Source of the DNA: AP-16 sp046727735
GTDB taxonomy: Bacteria; Pseudomonadota; Alphaproteobacteria; Rhizobiales; Xanthobacteraceae
NCBI GenBank assembly: GCA_046727735.1
Contig: JBKPDF010000052.1
Span: 1-64,000, forward strand
Reading direction: 5' to 3'
DNA: 64,000 nt
Position numbers and translations under genes: made by a program. Positions 16,691-25,240 of the stretch are shown piece by piece. Under the pieces are notes generated by a model. The model was not told the DNA's origin and ran no database searches. It worked only from the letters and a program-made list of their open reading frames with translations. Numbering within the stretch: position 1 is the first letter of the stretch; every line of letters begins with the position of its first letter.

Positions 16691-17447
16691 GGCCGGCCGC
16701 CTGCTGCTCGCCCAGATAGGCGCGGCGCACTTCGCGATCGGCGCGGATCGCCTCGGGCGCGCCCGAGGCGATGACCCGGCCGTAGACCAGGACCGTGATG
16801 CGGTCGGCGAGCGCGAACACCGCCTCCATGTCGTGCTCGATCAACAGGATCGTCAACTCGCGCTTGAGCTCGCGCAACAGCTCGACCATGCGGGCGGATT
16901 CCCGTACCCCCATGCCGGCCATCGGCTCGTCCAGCAGCAGCATGCGCGGCCGGGTCGCGAGCGCCATGGCGATTTCGAGCTGACGCTGCTCGCCGTGACT
17001 GAGACGAGCGGCCAACACTCCGGCGCGTTCGGCAAGCCCGACCCGCGCCAGCGAGGCGAGCGCCGGTTCGCGCAAGCTCGCATCGCGCCGCGCATCGCCC
17101 CAGAACCGAAACGAGTGGCCCGCATGCGCTTGCACCGCGAGCGCCACGTTGTCGTGCGCGGAAAAATCGAGAAACACCGAGGTGATCTGGAACGAGCGCG
17201 CGAGCCCGAGCGCGCTGCGGCTGTGGACCGGCAGCGGCGCGAGATCGCGGCCGGCGAAGCGGATCGCGCCGGCATCGGGGCGGACTTCGCCGGTGAGCTG
17301 CGCGATCAGCGTGGTCTTGCCGGCGCCGTTCGGGCCGATGACGGCGTGCAGCTCGCCCTCCGGCACCTCGAGCGAAATCTCGTCGGCGGCCGCGATGCCG
17401 CCGAAGCGCTTGCTCAGCCCCGATATCTGCAGCAGCGGCTCAGGCAC
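16683..17447 (-). CDS. livG: Branched-chain amino acid type ABC transporter, ATP-binding protein LivG
   Basis: A 254-residue ATPase with Walker A GPNGAGKTT (38-46), a slightly unusual signature LSHGEQRQ and Walker B MLLLDEPMAGM. The segment GLARSFQIT is typical of LivG. It pairs with LivF as a heterodimer under the LivHM channel. The start overlaps the livM end by 8 bp, so translation is coupled. Confidence 0.94.
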   Translation of the reverse strand: MPEPLLQISGLSKRFGGIAAADEISLEVPEGELHAVIGPNGAGKTTLIAQLTGEVRPDAGAIRFAGRDLAPLPVHSRSALGLARSFQITSVFLDFSAHDNVALAVQAHAGHSFRFWGDARRDASLREPALASLARVGLAERAGVLAARLSHGEQRQLEIAMALATRPRMLLLDEPMAGMGVRESARMVELLRELKRELTILLIEHDMEAVFALADRITVLVYGRVIASGAPEAIRADREVRRAYLGEQQAAGHA

Positions 17448-18387
17448 GGCGGATGCTCCCGAGCAGCCCGTCGATGCCGCCGCGCGCGAACAGCACGATC
17501 AGCAGCAGCAGCGGGCCGAGAATGATCGGCCAGTATTCGGTGACGCGGGAGAGGCCCTCTTCCAGTACCAGCAGCGCGATCGCGCCGAACAGCGGCCCGA
17601 ACAGCGAGCTCATTCCGCCGAACACCACCATGACGATGAGATCGCCGGAACGCGTCCAGTACATCATCGCCGGACTGACGAAATCCGTGTGATTGGCGAG
17701 CAGCGCGCCGGCGAGCCCGCACCAGGTGCCGGCGATCACGAACGCGGCGAGCCGGTAGCGGAAGGTCGGGAAGCCGATCGCCCGCATGCGCCGGTCGTTC
17801 GAGCGTGAGCCGCGCAGCACCATCCCGAACCGCGAGTGGACGAGGCGCCAGGTGAACACCAGGCTCGCGAGCAGCAGTCCGAGGCACAGGTAATAGAACT
17901 GCACCGAGTTGGCGAGATCGATCAGCCCGGCGAATTGACTGCGCGAATAGATGGTAAGTCCGTCGTCGCCGCCGTAGCGATCGAGCCCGGCCGCGACGTA
18001 ATAGACCATCTGGGCGAACGCCAGCGTGATCATGATGAAATACACGCCGCGGGTGCGCAGCGACAGCGCGCCGACGACGAGCGCAAACAGCGCAGAAACC
18101 GCGAGCGCGAGCGGCCATTGCAGGAACCCCGAGCCGATGCCCTCCTGCGCGAGAATGCCGACCGCGTAGCCGCCGATGCCGAGATAAGCGGCATGGCCGA
18201 AGCTCACCATGCCGCCGTATCCGAGAATGAGATTGAGGCTCGTCGCCGCGATCGCCAGGATCACGATACGGGTGAACAGGGTCAGCACGAACACGTCGCC
18301 GCTCGCCCTCGCATAGATCGGCAGCAGCGCCAGGGCAGCGAGAACGAGGACGACGAACGGTACGCGGGCGTCGAGCGCTGTTCTCAT
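17440..18387 (-). CDS. livM: Branched-chain amino acid type ABC transporter, permease LivM
   Basis: A 315-residue permease beginning MRTALDARVPFVVLVLAAL. The motifs ATSLNLILGYGGMVSFGHAA and RMRAIGFPTFRYRLAAFVIA are typical of LivM. About eight to ten helices are predicted by eye. Its ATG overlaps the livH stop (ATGA), so a longer in-frame reading that covers livH is spurious. Confidence 0.94.
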   Translation of the reverse strand: MRTALDARVPFVVLVLAALALLPIYARASGDVFVLTLFTRIVILAIAATSLNLILGYGGMVSFGHAAYLGIGGYAVGILAQEGIGSGFLQWPLALAVSALFALVVGALSLRTRGVYFIMITLAFAQMVYYVAAGLDRYGGDDGLTIYSRSQFAGLIDLANSVQFYYLCLGLLLASLVFTWRLVHSRFGMVLRGSRSNDRRMRAIGFPTFRYRLAAFVIAGTWCGLAGALLANHTDFVSPAMMYWTRSGDLIVMVVFGGMSSLFGPLFGAIALLVLEEGLSRVTEYWPIILGPLLLLIVLFARGGIDGLLGSIRRA

Positions 18388-19298
18388 CTGCCGGCGACCG
18401 GAAACAGCCCTTGCGGGCGCAGCGCCAGCACGATCGCCATCAACAGATAGATCAGCATCGAGGACAGCGCGCGCGACAGCGTCGATGCCGCCGTCGTGCT
18501 GAGCACCATGCGCAGCAAATCGGGCAGGAACGCGCGGCCGAGCGTATCGGCGATGCCGACGAAGATCGCAGCCACGAACGCCCCGCGGATCGAGCCGATG
18601 CCGCCGATGACGATGACCACGAAGGCAAGGATCAGGATGTTCTCGCCCATCCCGATCTGCACGGTGAGGATCGGCGCCTGCATCAGGCCGGCCAATCCGG
18701 CAAGGGCGGCCCCCAGGCCGAACACCAGCGTGAACAGCAGCTTGATGTCGACGCCGAGCGCGCCGACCATCTCCCGGTTGGACGCGCCGGCGCGGATCCG
18801 CATGCCGAGCCGCGTCTTCATCACGACGAGATACAGGAGCAGCGCGACCAGCAGCGACACCGCGATGATCAGCGCCCGGTAGGCCGGGTAGTAGATCCCG
18901 AACAGGTCGACGGCGCCGTTGAGCGCCGGCGGCAGCGGCAGGCTGAGTCCCGCGGGCCCCCACACGAGCCGCACCAGCTCGTTGAAGAACAGGATCAGCC
19001 CGAAGGTGCCGAGCACGTGATCGAGGTGGTCGCGGCCGTAGAGCGGCCGCAGCGCCACGATTTCCAGCACGATGCCGAGCAGCAACGTCGCGGCCAGCGC
19101 CAGGAGCGCGCCTACAAAAAAATTTCCGGTCCAGGCGGAGAAGCTCGCCGCGAAATACGCCCCCATCATGTAGAGCGAGCCGTGGGCGAGATTGACGAGG
19201 TCCATGATGCCGAACACGAGCGTCAGCCCGGCGGCGAGCAGGAACAGCAGCAGGCCGAATTGCAGCCCGTTGAGGCATTGCTCGAGCAACAGCAGCAT
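18384..19298 (-). CDS. livH: Branched-chain amino acid type ABC transporter, permease LivH
   Basis: A 304-residue permease starting MLLLLEQCLNGLQFGLLLFL, with GLTLVFGIMDLVNLAHGSLY and GASNREMVGALGVDIKLLFT, the conserved LivH segments. It forms the membrane channel with LivM. It lies 87 bp after the second binding-protein gene. Confidence 0.94.
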   Translation of the reverse strand: MLLLLEQCLNGLQFGLLLFLLAAGLTLVFGIMDLVNLAHGSLYMMGAYFAASFSAWTGNFFVGALLALAATLLLGIVLEIVALRPLYGRDHLDHVLGTFGLILFFNELVRLVWGPAGLSLPLPPALNGAVDLFGIYYPAYRALIIAVSLLVALLLYLVVMKTRLGMRIRAGASNREMVGALGVDIKLLFTLVFGLGAALAGLAGLMQAPILTVQIGMGENILILAFVVIVIGGIGSIRGAFVAAIFVGIADTLGRAFLPDLLRMVLSTTAASTLSRALSSMLIYLLMAIVLALRPQGLFPVAGR

Positions 19299-19385
19299 GG
19301 TCCGGGACTCGGGGCGTGAGGACTGCGGTATTCGGCCTCGGAAATCAGAGCAGCCGGCCCGGGGCCGATTCCCGATTTCAGGAAC

Positions 19386-20558
19386 CTACCATCGCATCGG
19401 GCACTTGTCGTGGAACCGATCCTGGCTGTCGCTCACGATCGTCGCGAGGGTCTTCAGGCCATATTCGCCATCGGCGCTCTTGACCGCTTCCTGCAGATAG
19501 AAGTTCTGGACCGGAAAGTGGTTGTTGCCGTACCGGTAGGAACCCCGCACCGAGTCATATTTCGCTTTGCGCATTGCGTTGCGGACCGCGTCCTTGTCGC
19601 CGACATCGCCCTTGACGGACACGACCGCGCTGTCGATCAGGTTCGCGGCGTCATACGCCTGGGCGGCGTAGTGCGAGGGCGGATAGCCGTATTTCGCGCG
19701 GAAATCCGCGACGAATTTCCGGTTGGCCGCGTTGGGCAGATCGTTGACCCAGTGCTCTGCGCCCAGCACGCCGAGGGCGAGGTCCTTGAGCAACGGCAGC
19801 GTGGTCTCGTCGATGGTGAACACAGTGTAGAGCGGAATCTGGCCCTTGAGGCCCGCCTGCGCATATTGCGTGAGGAACTGCACGCCCGCGCCGCCCGGAT
19901 AGAACGCGAACACCGCCTCGGGCTTCGCGGCTCTGGCTTTGGACAGCTCGGCGGAGAAATCGAGCTGGTCGGGCCATTTGGTGTACTCCTCGCCGACGAT
20001 CTCGCCTGTGAAGACGGCGCGGACACCGGCGAGCACGTCCTTGCCGGCGGCGTAATTCGGGCCCAGCAGAAACAGCGTCTTGACCCGCTTCTGATTGAGA
20101 TATTCGCCGAGCGCCATCGGCGGCTGATCGTTCTGCCAGGAAGTCGAGAAGAAGAACGGCGAGCACAATTCCCCGGCGATCTGCGAAGGTCCGGCATTGG
20201 CGCCGATGAGGAAAGTCTGGGAATCCGCTGCCGGCCGCAGCGAGGCCAGCAGCACGTTCGACCACATGTAACCGGCGAGGAAATGCACGCGGTCGGACTG
20301 CACGAGCTTCTCGGTCTTCTGCTTGCCAAGCTCGGGCTTTTGCTGGTCGTCCTCGTAGACGACCTCGACCGACAGGCCGCCCATCCTGCGGCCGAGGTGA
20401 TCGAGCGCGAGCTCGAAGGCGTTGCGCATATGGGTGCCGATCACGGCCGCCGGGCCGGTGAAGGTGGCGATGAACCCGATCTTGACCGGGCTCTGCGCCA
20501 TTGCCGGCGCGGCCGCGAGCGCGGCCAGGAGCCCCAATGCCGCCGCTGCCTTGCTCAT
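19386..20558 (-). CDS. livK: Periplasmic Leu/Ile/Val-type binding protein (copy 1)
   Basis: A 390-residue type I periplasmic binding protein. The signal peptide MSKAAAALGLLAALAAAPA ends before AQSPVKIGFIATFTGPAAV. The start at 20558 is chosen because the signal peptide begins there; the in-frame extension to 20708 is charged and lies in the gap. Ligand is unknown; relatives bind amino acids, short amides or aromatic acids. The mature protein is close to its upstream tandem neighbour, with shared blocks such as VEVVYEDDQQKPE and EEYTKWPDQLDFSAELSKAR. Confidence 0.92.
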   Translation of the reverse strand: MSKAAAALGLLAALAAAPAMAQSPVKIGFIATFTGPAAVIGTHMRNAFELALDHLGRRMGGLSVEVVYEDDQQKPELGKQKTEKLVQSDRVHFLAGYMWSNVLLASLRPAADSQTFLIGANAGPSQIAGELCSPFFFSTSWQNDQPPMALGEYLNQKRVKTLFLLGPNYAAGKDVLAGVRAVFTGEIVGEEYTKWPDQLDFSAELSKARAAKPEAVFAFYPGGAGVQFLTQYAQAGLKGQIPLYTVFTIDETTLPLLKDLALGVLGAEHWVNDLPNAANRKFVADFRAKYGYPPSHYAAQAYDAANLIDSAVVSVKGDVGDKDAVRNAMRKAKYDSVRGSYRYGNNHFPVQNFYLQEAVKSADGEYGLKTLATIVSDSQDRFHDKCPMRW

Positions 20559-20708
20559 TTTGCCGATTGCTCCGGTTGAATTTCGATTAGCGCGCTGCTT
20601 CGGCGCCACAGCCGCATCTGCGCCAGCATCCGCGCCGTGGGAGCCAGCCGGATCGAATTTACGGCTCCCGTGCGGCCCACTGTCGTCCGCGTGGCGACGA
20701 GACGGCAC

Positions 20709-21881
20709 TCACCATTTCATCGGGCACGTGGAGTGGAACACATCCTGGCTGTCCTTGAGGATGGTGGTGACCGTCTTGAGCCCAAAGGTGCCGTCGGGGT
20801 TTTTGACTGCTTCCTGCAGATAGAAATTCTCGATCGGGAAGTGATTGTTGCCGTATTTGTAGGATCCGCGCACCGAGGCGTAGTTCGCCTTGCGCATTTC
20901 ATCGCGGATCGCGTCCTTCTGGGTGAGGTCGCCCTTGACCGCGATCACCGCGCTGTTGATCAGGTTTGCCGCATCGTAGGTCTGGGCGCCGTAGAACGAC
21001 GGCCCGTGCCCGTATTTGGCGCGGAAATCCGCGACGAACTTCTGATTGGCCGGATAGGGCAGATCGTTGACCCACTCCTGCGCGCCCGGCACACCCAACG
21101 CGAGGTCCTTTTGCAGCGGGAGCGTGGTCTCGTCGATGGTGAACACGGTATAGAGCGGAATCTGGCCTTTGAGCCCGGCCTGCGCATATTGGTTCAACAG
21201 CTGCACGCCGGCGGCGCCCGGATAGAATACGTAGATCGCCTCCGGTTTGGCCGCGCGAGCCTTCGACAGCTCCGCGGAGAAGTCGAGCTGGTCGGGCCAT
21301 TTGGTGTATTCCTCGCCGATCACTTGGCCCCTGTAGGTGGCCTTGACGCCGGCCAGCATGTCTTTGCCGGCGGCGTAATTCGGGCCGAGCAGGTAGAGTG
21401 TCTTCACGTCCTTCTGGTTGAGGTAGATGCCCATGGCGTGCGGCGTCTGGTCGTTCTGCCACGACGTCGAGAAAAAGAATGGCGAGCACAAATGGCCGGC
21501 GATCTGCGAGGGGCCGGCATTGGCGCTGATGATGAAGGTCTGGGAGTCCACGGCCGGTTTGAGCGAGGCGAGCAGCACGTTCGACCAGATGTAGCCGGTG
21601 ATGAAATTGACGCGGTCGGACTGGATGACCTTCTCGGTCTTCTGCTTGCCGACCTCGGGCTTCTGCTGGTCGTCCTCGTAGACGACCTCGACCGGCAATC
21701 CGCCCATCTTGCGGCCGAGGTGATCGAGCGCGAGCTCGAAGGAATTGCGCATGTCGTTGCCGATCACCGCAGTCGGGCCGCTGAAGGTGTTGATGAAGCC
21801 GATTTTCACCGAGTTCTGCGCCGCGGCCGGCCCGGCGGCGAGCGCGAGCAGTGCGGCGAATGCAATGGCCATTGTTTTCAT
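20709..21881 (-). CDS. livK: Periplasmic Leu/Ile/Val-type binding protein (copy 2, first gene of operon)
   Basis: A 390-residue binding protein with signal peptide MKTMAIAFAALLALAAGPAA cut before QNSVKIGFINTFSGP. The start at 21881 has a strong ribosome binding site (AGGGAGGA) and marks the likely 5' end of the liv operon. It has the same length as the next gene and strong similarity along its whole length, pointing to tandem duplication followed by divergence, perhaps to widen ligand range. Confidence 0.92.
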   Translation of the reverse strand: MKTMAIAFAALLALAAGPAAAQNSVKIGFINTFSGPTAVIGNDMRNSFELALDHLGRKMGGLPVEVVYEDDQQKPEVGKQKTEKVIQSDRVNFITGYIWSNVLLASLKPAVDSQTFIISANAGPSQIAGHLCSPFFFSTSWQNDQTPHAMGIYLNQKDVKTLYLLGPNYAAGKDMLAGVKATYRGQVIGEEYTKWPDQLDFSAELSKARAAKPEAIYVFYPGAAGVQLLNQYAQAGLKGQIPLYTVFTIDETTLPLQKDLALGVPGAQEWVNDLPYPANQKFVADFRAKYGHGPSFYGAQTYDAANLINSAVIAVKGDLTQKDAIRDEMRKANYASVRGSYKYGNNHFPIENFYLQEAVKNPDGTFGLKTVTTILKDSQDVFHSTCPMKW

Positions 21882-22138
21882 TGAATCGGTTCCTCCCTCT
21901 GGTTTGTCACGAGCGGTCTTGCGTCCCGTCTCGTCTCCACGCTCGGCAACCAGCAGCGCGCGAAGCTGAATGCGATGCGAGGAAGAGCCGGCAGTATAAT
22001 GGGGGGCCTTGCTCAAGCAAGCTGGCCGCCCATGGGAATGCGGCCGAAAATGCCGCTATAGTAAGTGGCGGTTGCTTGCACCTGATCGGCGCGAAGCAGG
22101 CAGACCGCGCCGGCCCGGCAGCCAGGAGAGCAGCAGAT

Positions 22139-22957
22139 ATGCCAACGATCGCCGGCTCGCTCGAAGAGGCGCTCGCGCTCGTCGCCGACGGCTCCACCCT
22201 GCTGGTGCCGCGCGGCGATGCCGGCGTGGCGATGGAGGCGACCCGCGCGCTGATCCGGCGCGGCGTGCGCCGTGTCAGCCTCGTCGCGGTCCCGACCTCG
22301 GGCCTGCAGGCCGACCTCCTCGTCGGGGCGGGTTGCGTCGCGTCGATCGAGGCAGCGGCCGTAGGCCTCGGCGAGTTCGGGCCCGCCCCCCGCTTTGCGG
22401 CGGCGGTGCAGGCCGGCGGGATCGCCATGAAGGACACGACGTGCCCGGCAGTCCATGCCGCCTTGCAGGCGAGTGAGAAGGGCGTGCCGTTTGCGCCGCT
22501 GCGCGGCCTGATCGGCTCGGATCTCCTGCGGCATCGGCCGGACTGGCGCGTGATCGACAATCCGTTCGGCAACCACGACCCGATCGTGCTGCTGCCCGCC
22601 ATCAAGCCCGATGTCGCCCTGTTCCATGCGCCGATGGCGGATCGAGCCGGCAACGTCTGGATCGCAACGACGCGCGAACTCGTGACGATGGCGCACGCCG
22701 CGCGTGCGACGGTGGTCACGGTCGAGAGCATCCGGGAGGAGAATCTGCTGGACGACCCCGCGCTTGCTGCCGGCACACTGCCGAGCCTCTATGTCGACCA
22801 CGTCGCGGTTGCGCCCCGCGGCGCCTGGCCGCTGGCGCTGCCCGGCCGCTACGGCCGCGACGACGCGCATCTTGCCGAATATACCCGGCTCGCCGCGACC
22901 GCCGAGGGCTTCGCGCGTTACCTCGACCTCTACGTCCATGCCCGGCGCGCGGCCTGA
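22139..22957 (+). CDS. CoA-transferase alpha subunit, IpdA-like
   Basis: A 272-residue family I CoA-transferase-like protein (GSTLLVPRGDAGVAMEATRA, then SLVAVPTSGLQADLLVGAG, then GRDDAHLAEY). It resembles IpdA-type subunits, which in cholesterol catabolism open a ring CoA thioester hydrolytically rather than move CoA. The start at 22139 follows CCAGGAGAG. It overlaps the beta subunit gene by 20 bp. It is divergent from the liv operon, across 257 bp. Confidence 0.82.
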   Translation: MPTIAGSLEEALALVADGSTLLVPRGDAGVAMEATRALIRRGVRRVSLVAVPTSGLQADLLVGAGCVASIEAAAVGLGEFGPAPRFAAAVQAGGIAMKDTTCPAVHAALQASEKGVPFAPLRGLIGSDLLRHRPDWRVIDNPFGNHDPIVLLPAIKPDVALFHAPMADRAGNVWIATTRELVTMAHAARATVVTVESIREENLLDDPALAAGTLPSLYVDHVAVAPRGAWPLALPGRYGRDDAHLAEYTRLAATAEGFARYLDLYVHARRAA

Positions 22958-23690
22958 CCAAAATTTCCGCACCGAGGAGCTCCTGGCCGACGTCATGAGC
23001 CGGCTGATCGGGGACGCGCGGCACGTCGCGGTCGGCGCGCAATCGCCGGTGCCGGCCGCGGCCGCGATGCTGGCTCGCGCGCGCGGCGGCGCGCGCTTGG
23101 TATCCATCCTCGAAAGCCGCTCTGAAACCTTCACCGACGGCGGACGCGAATTGTTCGATTGCGCCGGCCAGGGCCGGCTCGACGTGTTCTTTCTGTCCGG
23201 CGCCCAGATCGACGGCGAGGCCAACATCAACCTCGTCAGCATCGGCGATTACCGCAAGCCGAAGGTGCGGTTTCCGGGATCGTTCGGTTCCGGGTACCTC
23301 TACTTCGTCGTTCCGCGCGTGATCCTGTTTCGGCTCGAGCATTCGCGCCGCACGCTCGTCGAACGGGTGGATTTCATCAGCGCACCCGGAACAAGCCCGG
23401 ATCACGTGTATCGACCGGGCGGGCCGGTCGCCCTCGTCACGCCGCTTTGCCTGTTCGGGTTCGATCGCACGCGCAAACGCTTCCGGCTCGAAAGCGTGCA
23501 TCCGGGGCACACGCTCGAGGAGGTGCTCGACCATACCGGTTTCGCGTTCGATCGCCCGGCGAACCCTCCGCAGACGCCGCCGCCCTCGCCCGAGACCTTG
23601 CGCCTGCTGCGCGAGGTTGCGGCACCCGAGCTCGCCGAAATCTATCCGCGCTTCGCCGCCTCGGTGTTCGGGATCGCGAGCGAAGCTTGA
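22938..23690 (+). CDS. CoA-transferase beta subunit, IpdB-like
   Basis: A 250-residue partner of the preceding gene, with TDGGRELFDCAGQGRLDVFF, the segment SGAQIDGEANINLVSIGDY and then KVRFPGSFGSGYLY. The SENG-type glutamate motif of true acetate CoA-transferases is not apparent, which fits the IpdB-like or hydrolase-like group. Start ATG 22938 lies inside the end of the alpha gene, indicating translational coupling. Confidence 0.82.
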   Translation: MPGARPDQNFRTEELLADVMSRLIGDARHVAVGAQSPVPAAAAMLARARGGARLVSILESRSETFTDGGRELFDCAGQGRLDVFFLSGAQIDGEANINLVSIGDYRKPKVRFPGSFGSGYLYFVVPRVILFRLEHSRRTLVERVDFISAPGTSPDHVYRPGGPVALVTPLCLFGFDRTRKRFRLESVHPGHTLEEVLDHTGFAFDRPANPPQTPPPSPETLRLLREVAAPELAEIYPRFAASVFGIASEA

Positions 23691-23920
23691 CCCCTCGCCC
23701 GGCGCCTCCCCCGGATCAAGTCCGGGGTCGGCGCCACCCTCTCCCGCAAGGGGAGAGGGTTTCGGAGTATGCCTCGCCTGCCGGAACTCACACCGATTGC
23801 TCTCGAATGTAAGATGGTTATCTGGACGAGCGGCAAACGCGCTTGCCCTCTCCCCTTGCGGGAGAGGGTGCCGAGCAGCCGAAGGCTGCGAGGCGGGTGA
23901 GGGGTTTCCGAGGTTAGCGC
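23691..23920. repeat. Palindromic intergenic repeats (REP-like)
   Basis: Three hairpin-forming dyads are seen: CCCCGGA-TCAAG-TCCGGGG at 23709-23727, CCCTCTCCC-GCAA-GGGGAGAGGG at 23737-23759, and CCCTCTCCCC-TTGC-GGGAGAGGG at 23846-23868. The outer units are inverted copies of the same element, also seen near 60394-60530. No gene is supported here; the amidohydrolase start follows directly. Confidence 0.7.
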
Positions 23921-25171
23921 ATGCAGAATCTCAAGATCGACGGCGAGCGGCTGTGGGGCGAGCTGATGGAGACCGCCGCGATCGGCGCCACCCCGAAGGG
24001 CGGCATCTGCCGCCTGACCTTGAGCGATCTCGACCGGCAGGTGCGCGACTGGTTCAAGGCGCGCGCGGAAAAACTCGGCTGCACGGTGAGGGTCGACGAC
24101 ATGGGAGCGATGTTCGCGCGACGGCCGGGGCTGGCCGAGGTGCCGCCGATCGCCTTCGGCAGCCATCTCGACACGCAGCCGACCGGCGGGAAATTCGACG
24201 GGGTGTTGGGCGTGCTCGGCGCGCTCGAGGCGCTGCGCACGCTCGTCGAGGCGGGTTACGAGACCTTCGCGCCGATCGAGGTGGTGAACTGGACGAACGA
24301 GGAGGGCGCGCGGTTCTCCCCGGCGATGACGTCCTCGGGCGTGTTCGCCGGCGCCTTCGACCGCGCCTGGGCGGTGTCACGGCGGGACCGCGCCGGTATG
24401 ACGTTCGGCGACGCGCTCGAAGCGATCGGCTATCGCGGCGCGGAGAAATGCGGGGCGCATCCGCTCTCGGCGTTCTTCGAGCTGCACATCGAGCAGGGCC
24501 CGCTGCTGGAGGCCGAAGGCAAGGACATCGGCATCGTCACCGGCGTGCAGGGCATGCGCTGGTACGAGGCGAGCGTGATCGGCCAGGACGCCCACACCGG
24601 TGCCACGCCGATGCACCTGCGCAAGAACGCGCTGCTCGGCGCCGCGCGGCTCGTCGACCGTGTCGAGGCGGTCGCCCGCGCGCATCCACCGCTCGCGGTC
24701 GGCACGGTGGGCTCGCTCGAGGTCAAGCCGAATTCGCCGAACGTCGTGCCGGGCGAGGTGCGGTTCACCGTGGATTTCCGCCACCCGGAGACCGCGGTGC
24801 TCGATGCGATGGAGCAGGCCTTGTTCGCCGCGGTTGCGCAGGTGTGCGGCGCGCTCGAGCTCGACGGCACGGCGACGAAAATCTGGGACCAGCCGCCGGT
24901 CGCCTTCGATCCGCAATGCATCGCGGCGGTGCGCGCCGCCGCGGCGCAATCGGGCTTTCCCGCCCGCGAAATCGTCTCGGGCGCCGGGCACGATGCCGCG
25001 TATGTCGCGCGCGTCACGCCTACCGCGATGATCTTCGTGCCGTGCCGCGACGGCATCAGCCACAACGAAGCCGAGTTCAGTTCGAAGGAGCAATGCGCGG
25101 CCGGCGCCCAGGTGTTGCTGCAGGCCGTGCTCAATTACGACCGCGCGCTGGCGGAACGCCACACCATGTGA
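23921..25171 (+). CDS. M20-family N-carbamoyl-L-amino acid hydrolase / allantoate-type amidohydrolase
   Basis: A 416-residue zinc-dependent hydrolase of the hydantoinase/carbamoylase group. The metal-site motifs are present in order: FGSHLDTQPTGGKFDG (His and Asp), NWTNEEGARFSPAM (Glu pair), FELHIEQGPLLE (His) and SGAGHDAAYVA (C-terminal His). Such enzymes remove a carbamoyl or ureido group from N-carbamoyl amino acids, ureidopropionate or allantoate. The exact substrate is uncertain. It is downstream of the CoA-transferase genes but separated by repeat palindromes. Confidence 0.9.
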   Translation: MQNLKIDGERLWGELMETAAIGATPKGGICRLTLSDLDRQVRDWFKARAEKLGCTVRVDDMGAMFARRPGLAEVPPIAFGSHLDTQPTGGKFDGVLGVLGALEALRTLVEAGYETFAPIEVVNWTNEEGARFSPAMTSSGVFAGAFDRAWAVSRRDRAGMTFGDALEAIGYRGAEKCGAHPLSAFFELHIEQGPLLEAEGKDIGIVTGVQGMRWYEASVIGQDAHTGATPMHLRKNALLGAARLVDRVEAVARAHPPLAVGTVGSLEVKPNSPNVVPGEVRFTVDFRHPETAVLDAMEQALFAAVAQVCGALELDGTATKIWDQPPVAFDPQCIAAVRAAAAQSGFPAREIVSGAGHDAAYVARVTPTAMIFVPCRDGISHNEAEFSSKEQCAAGAQVLLQAVLNYDRALAERHTM

Positions 25172-25240
25172 ACGTCTCGCCGGCGAGCGCGTTCGCTCGA
25201 TGGTCACCGGCGGAACACGGCACCAGGACCGGAGGCGCAC

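Noticed and set aside
23737..23868. CRISPR-like repeats
   Set aside because: The repeats are two inverted palindromes with no regular spacer array; there are no cas genes.
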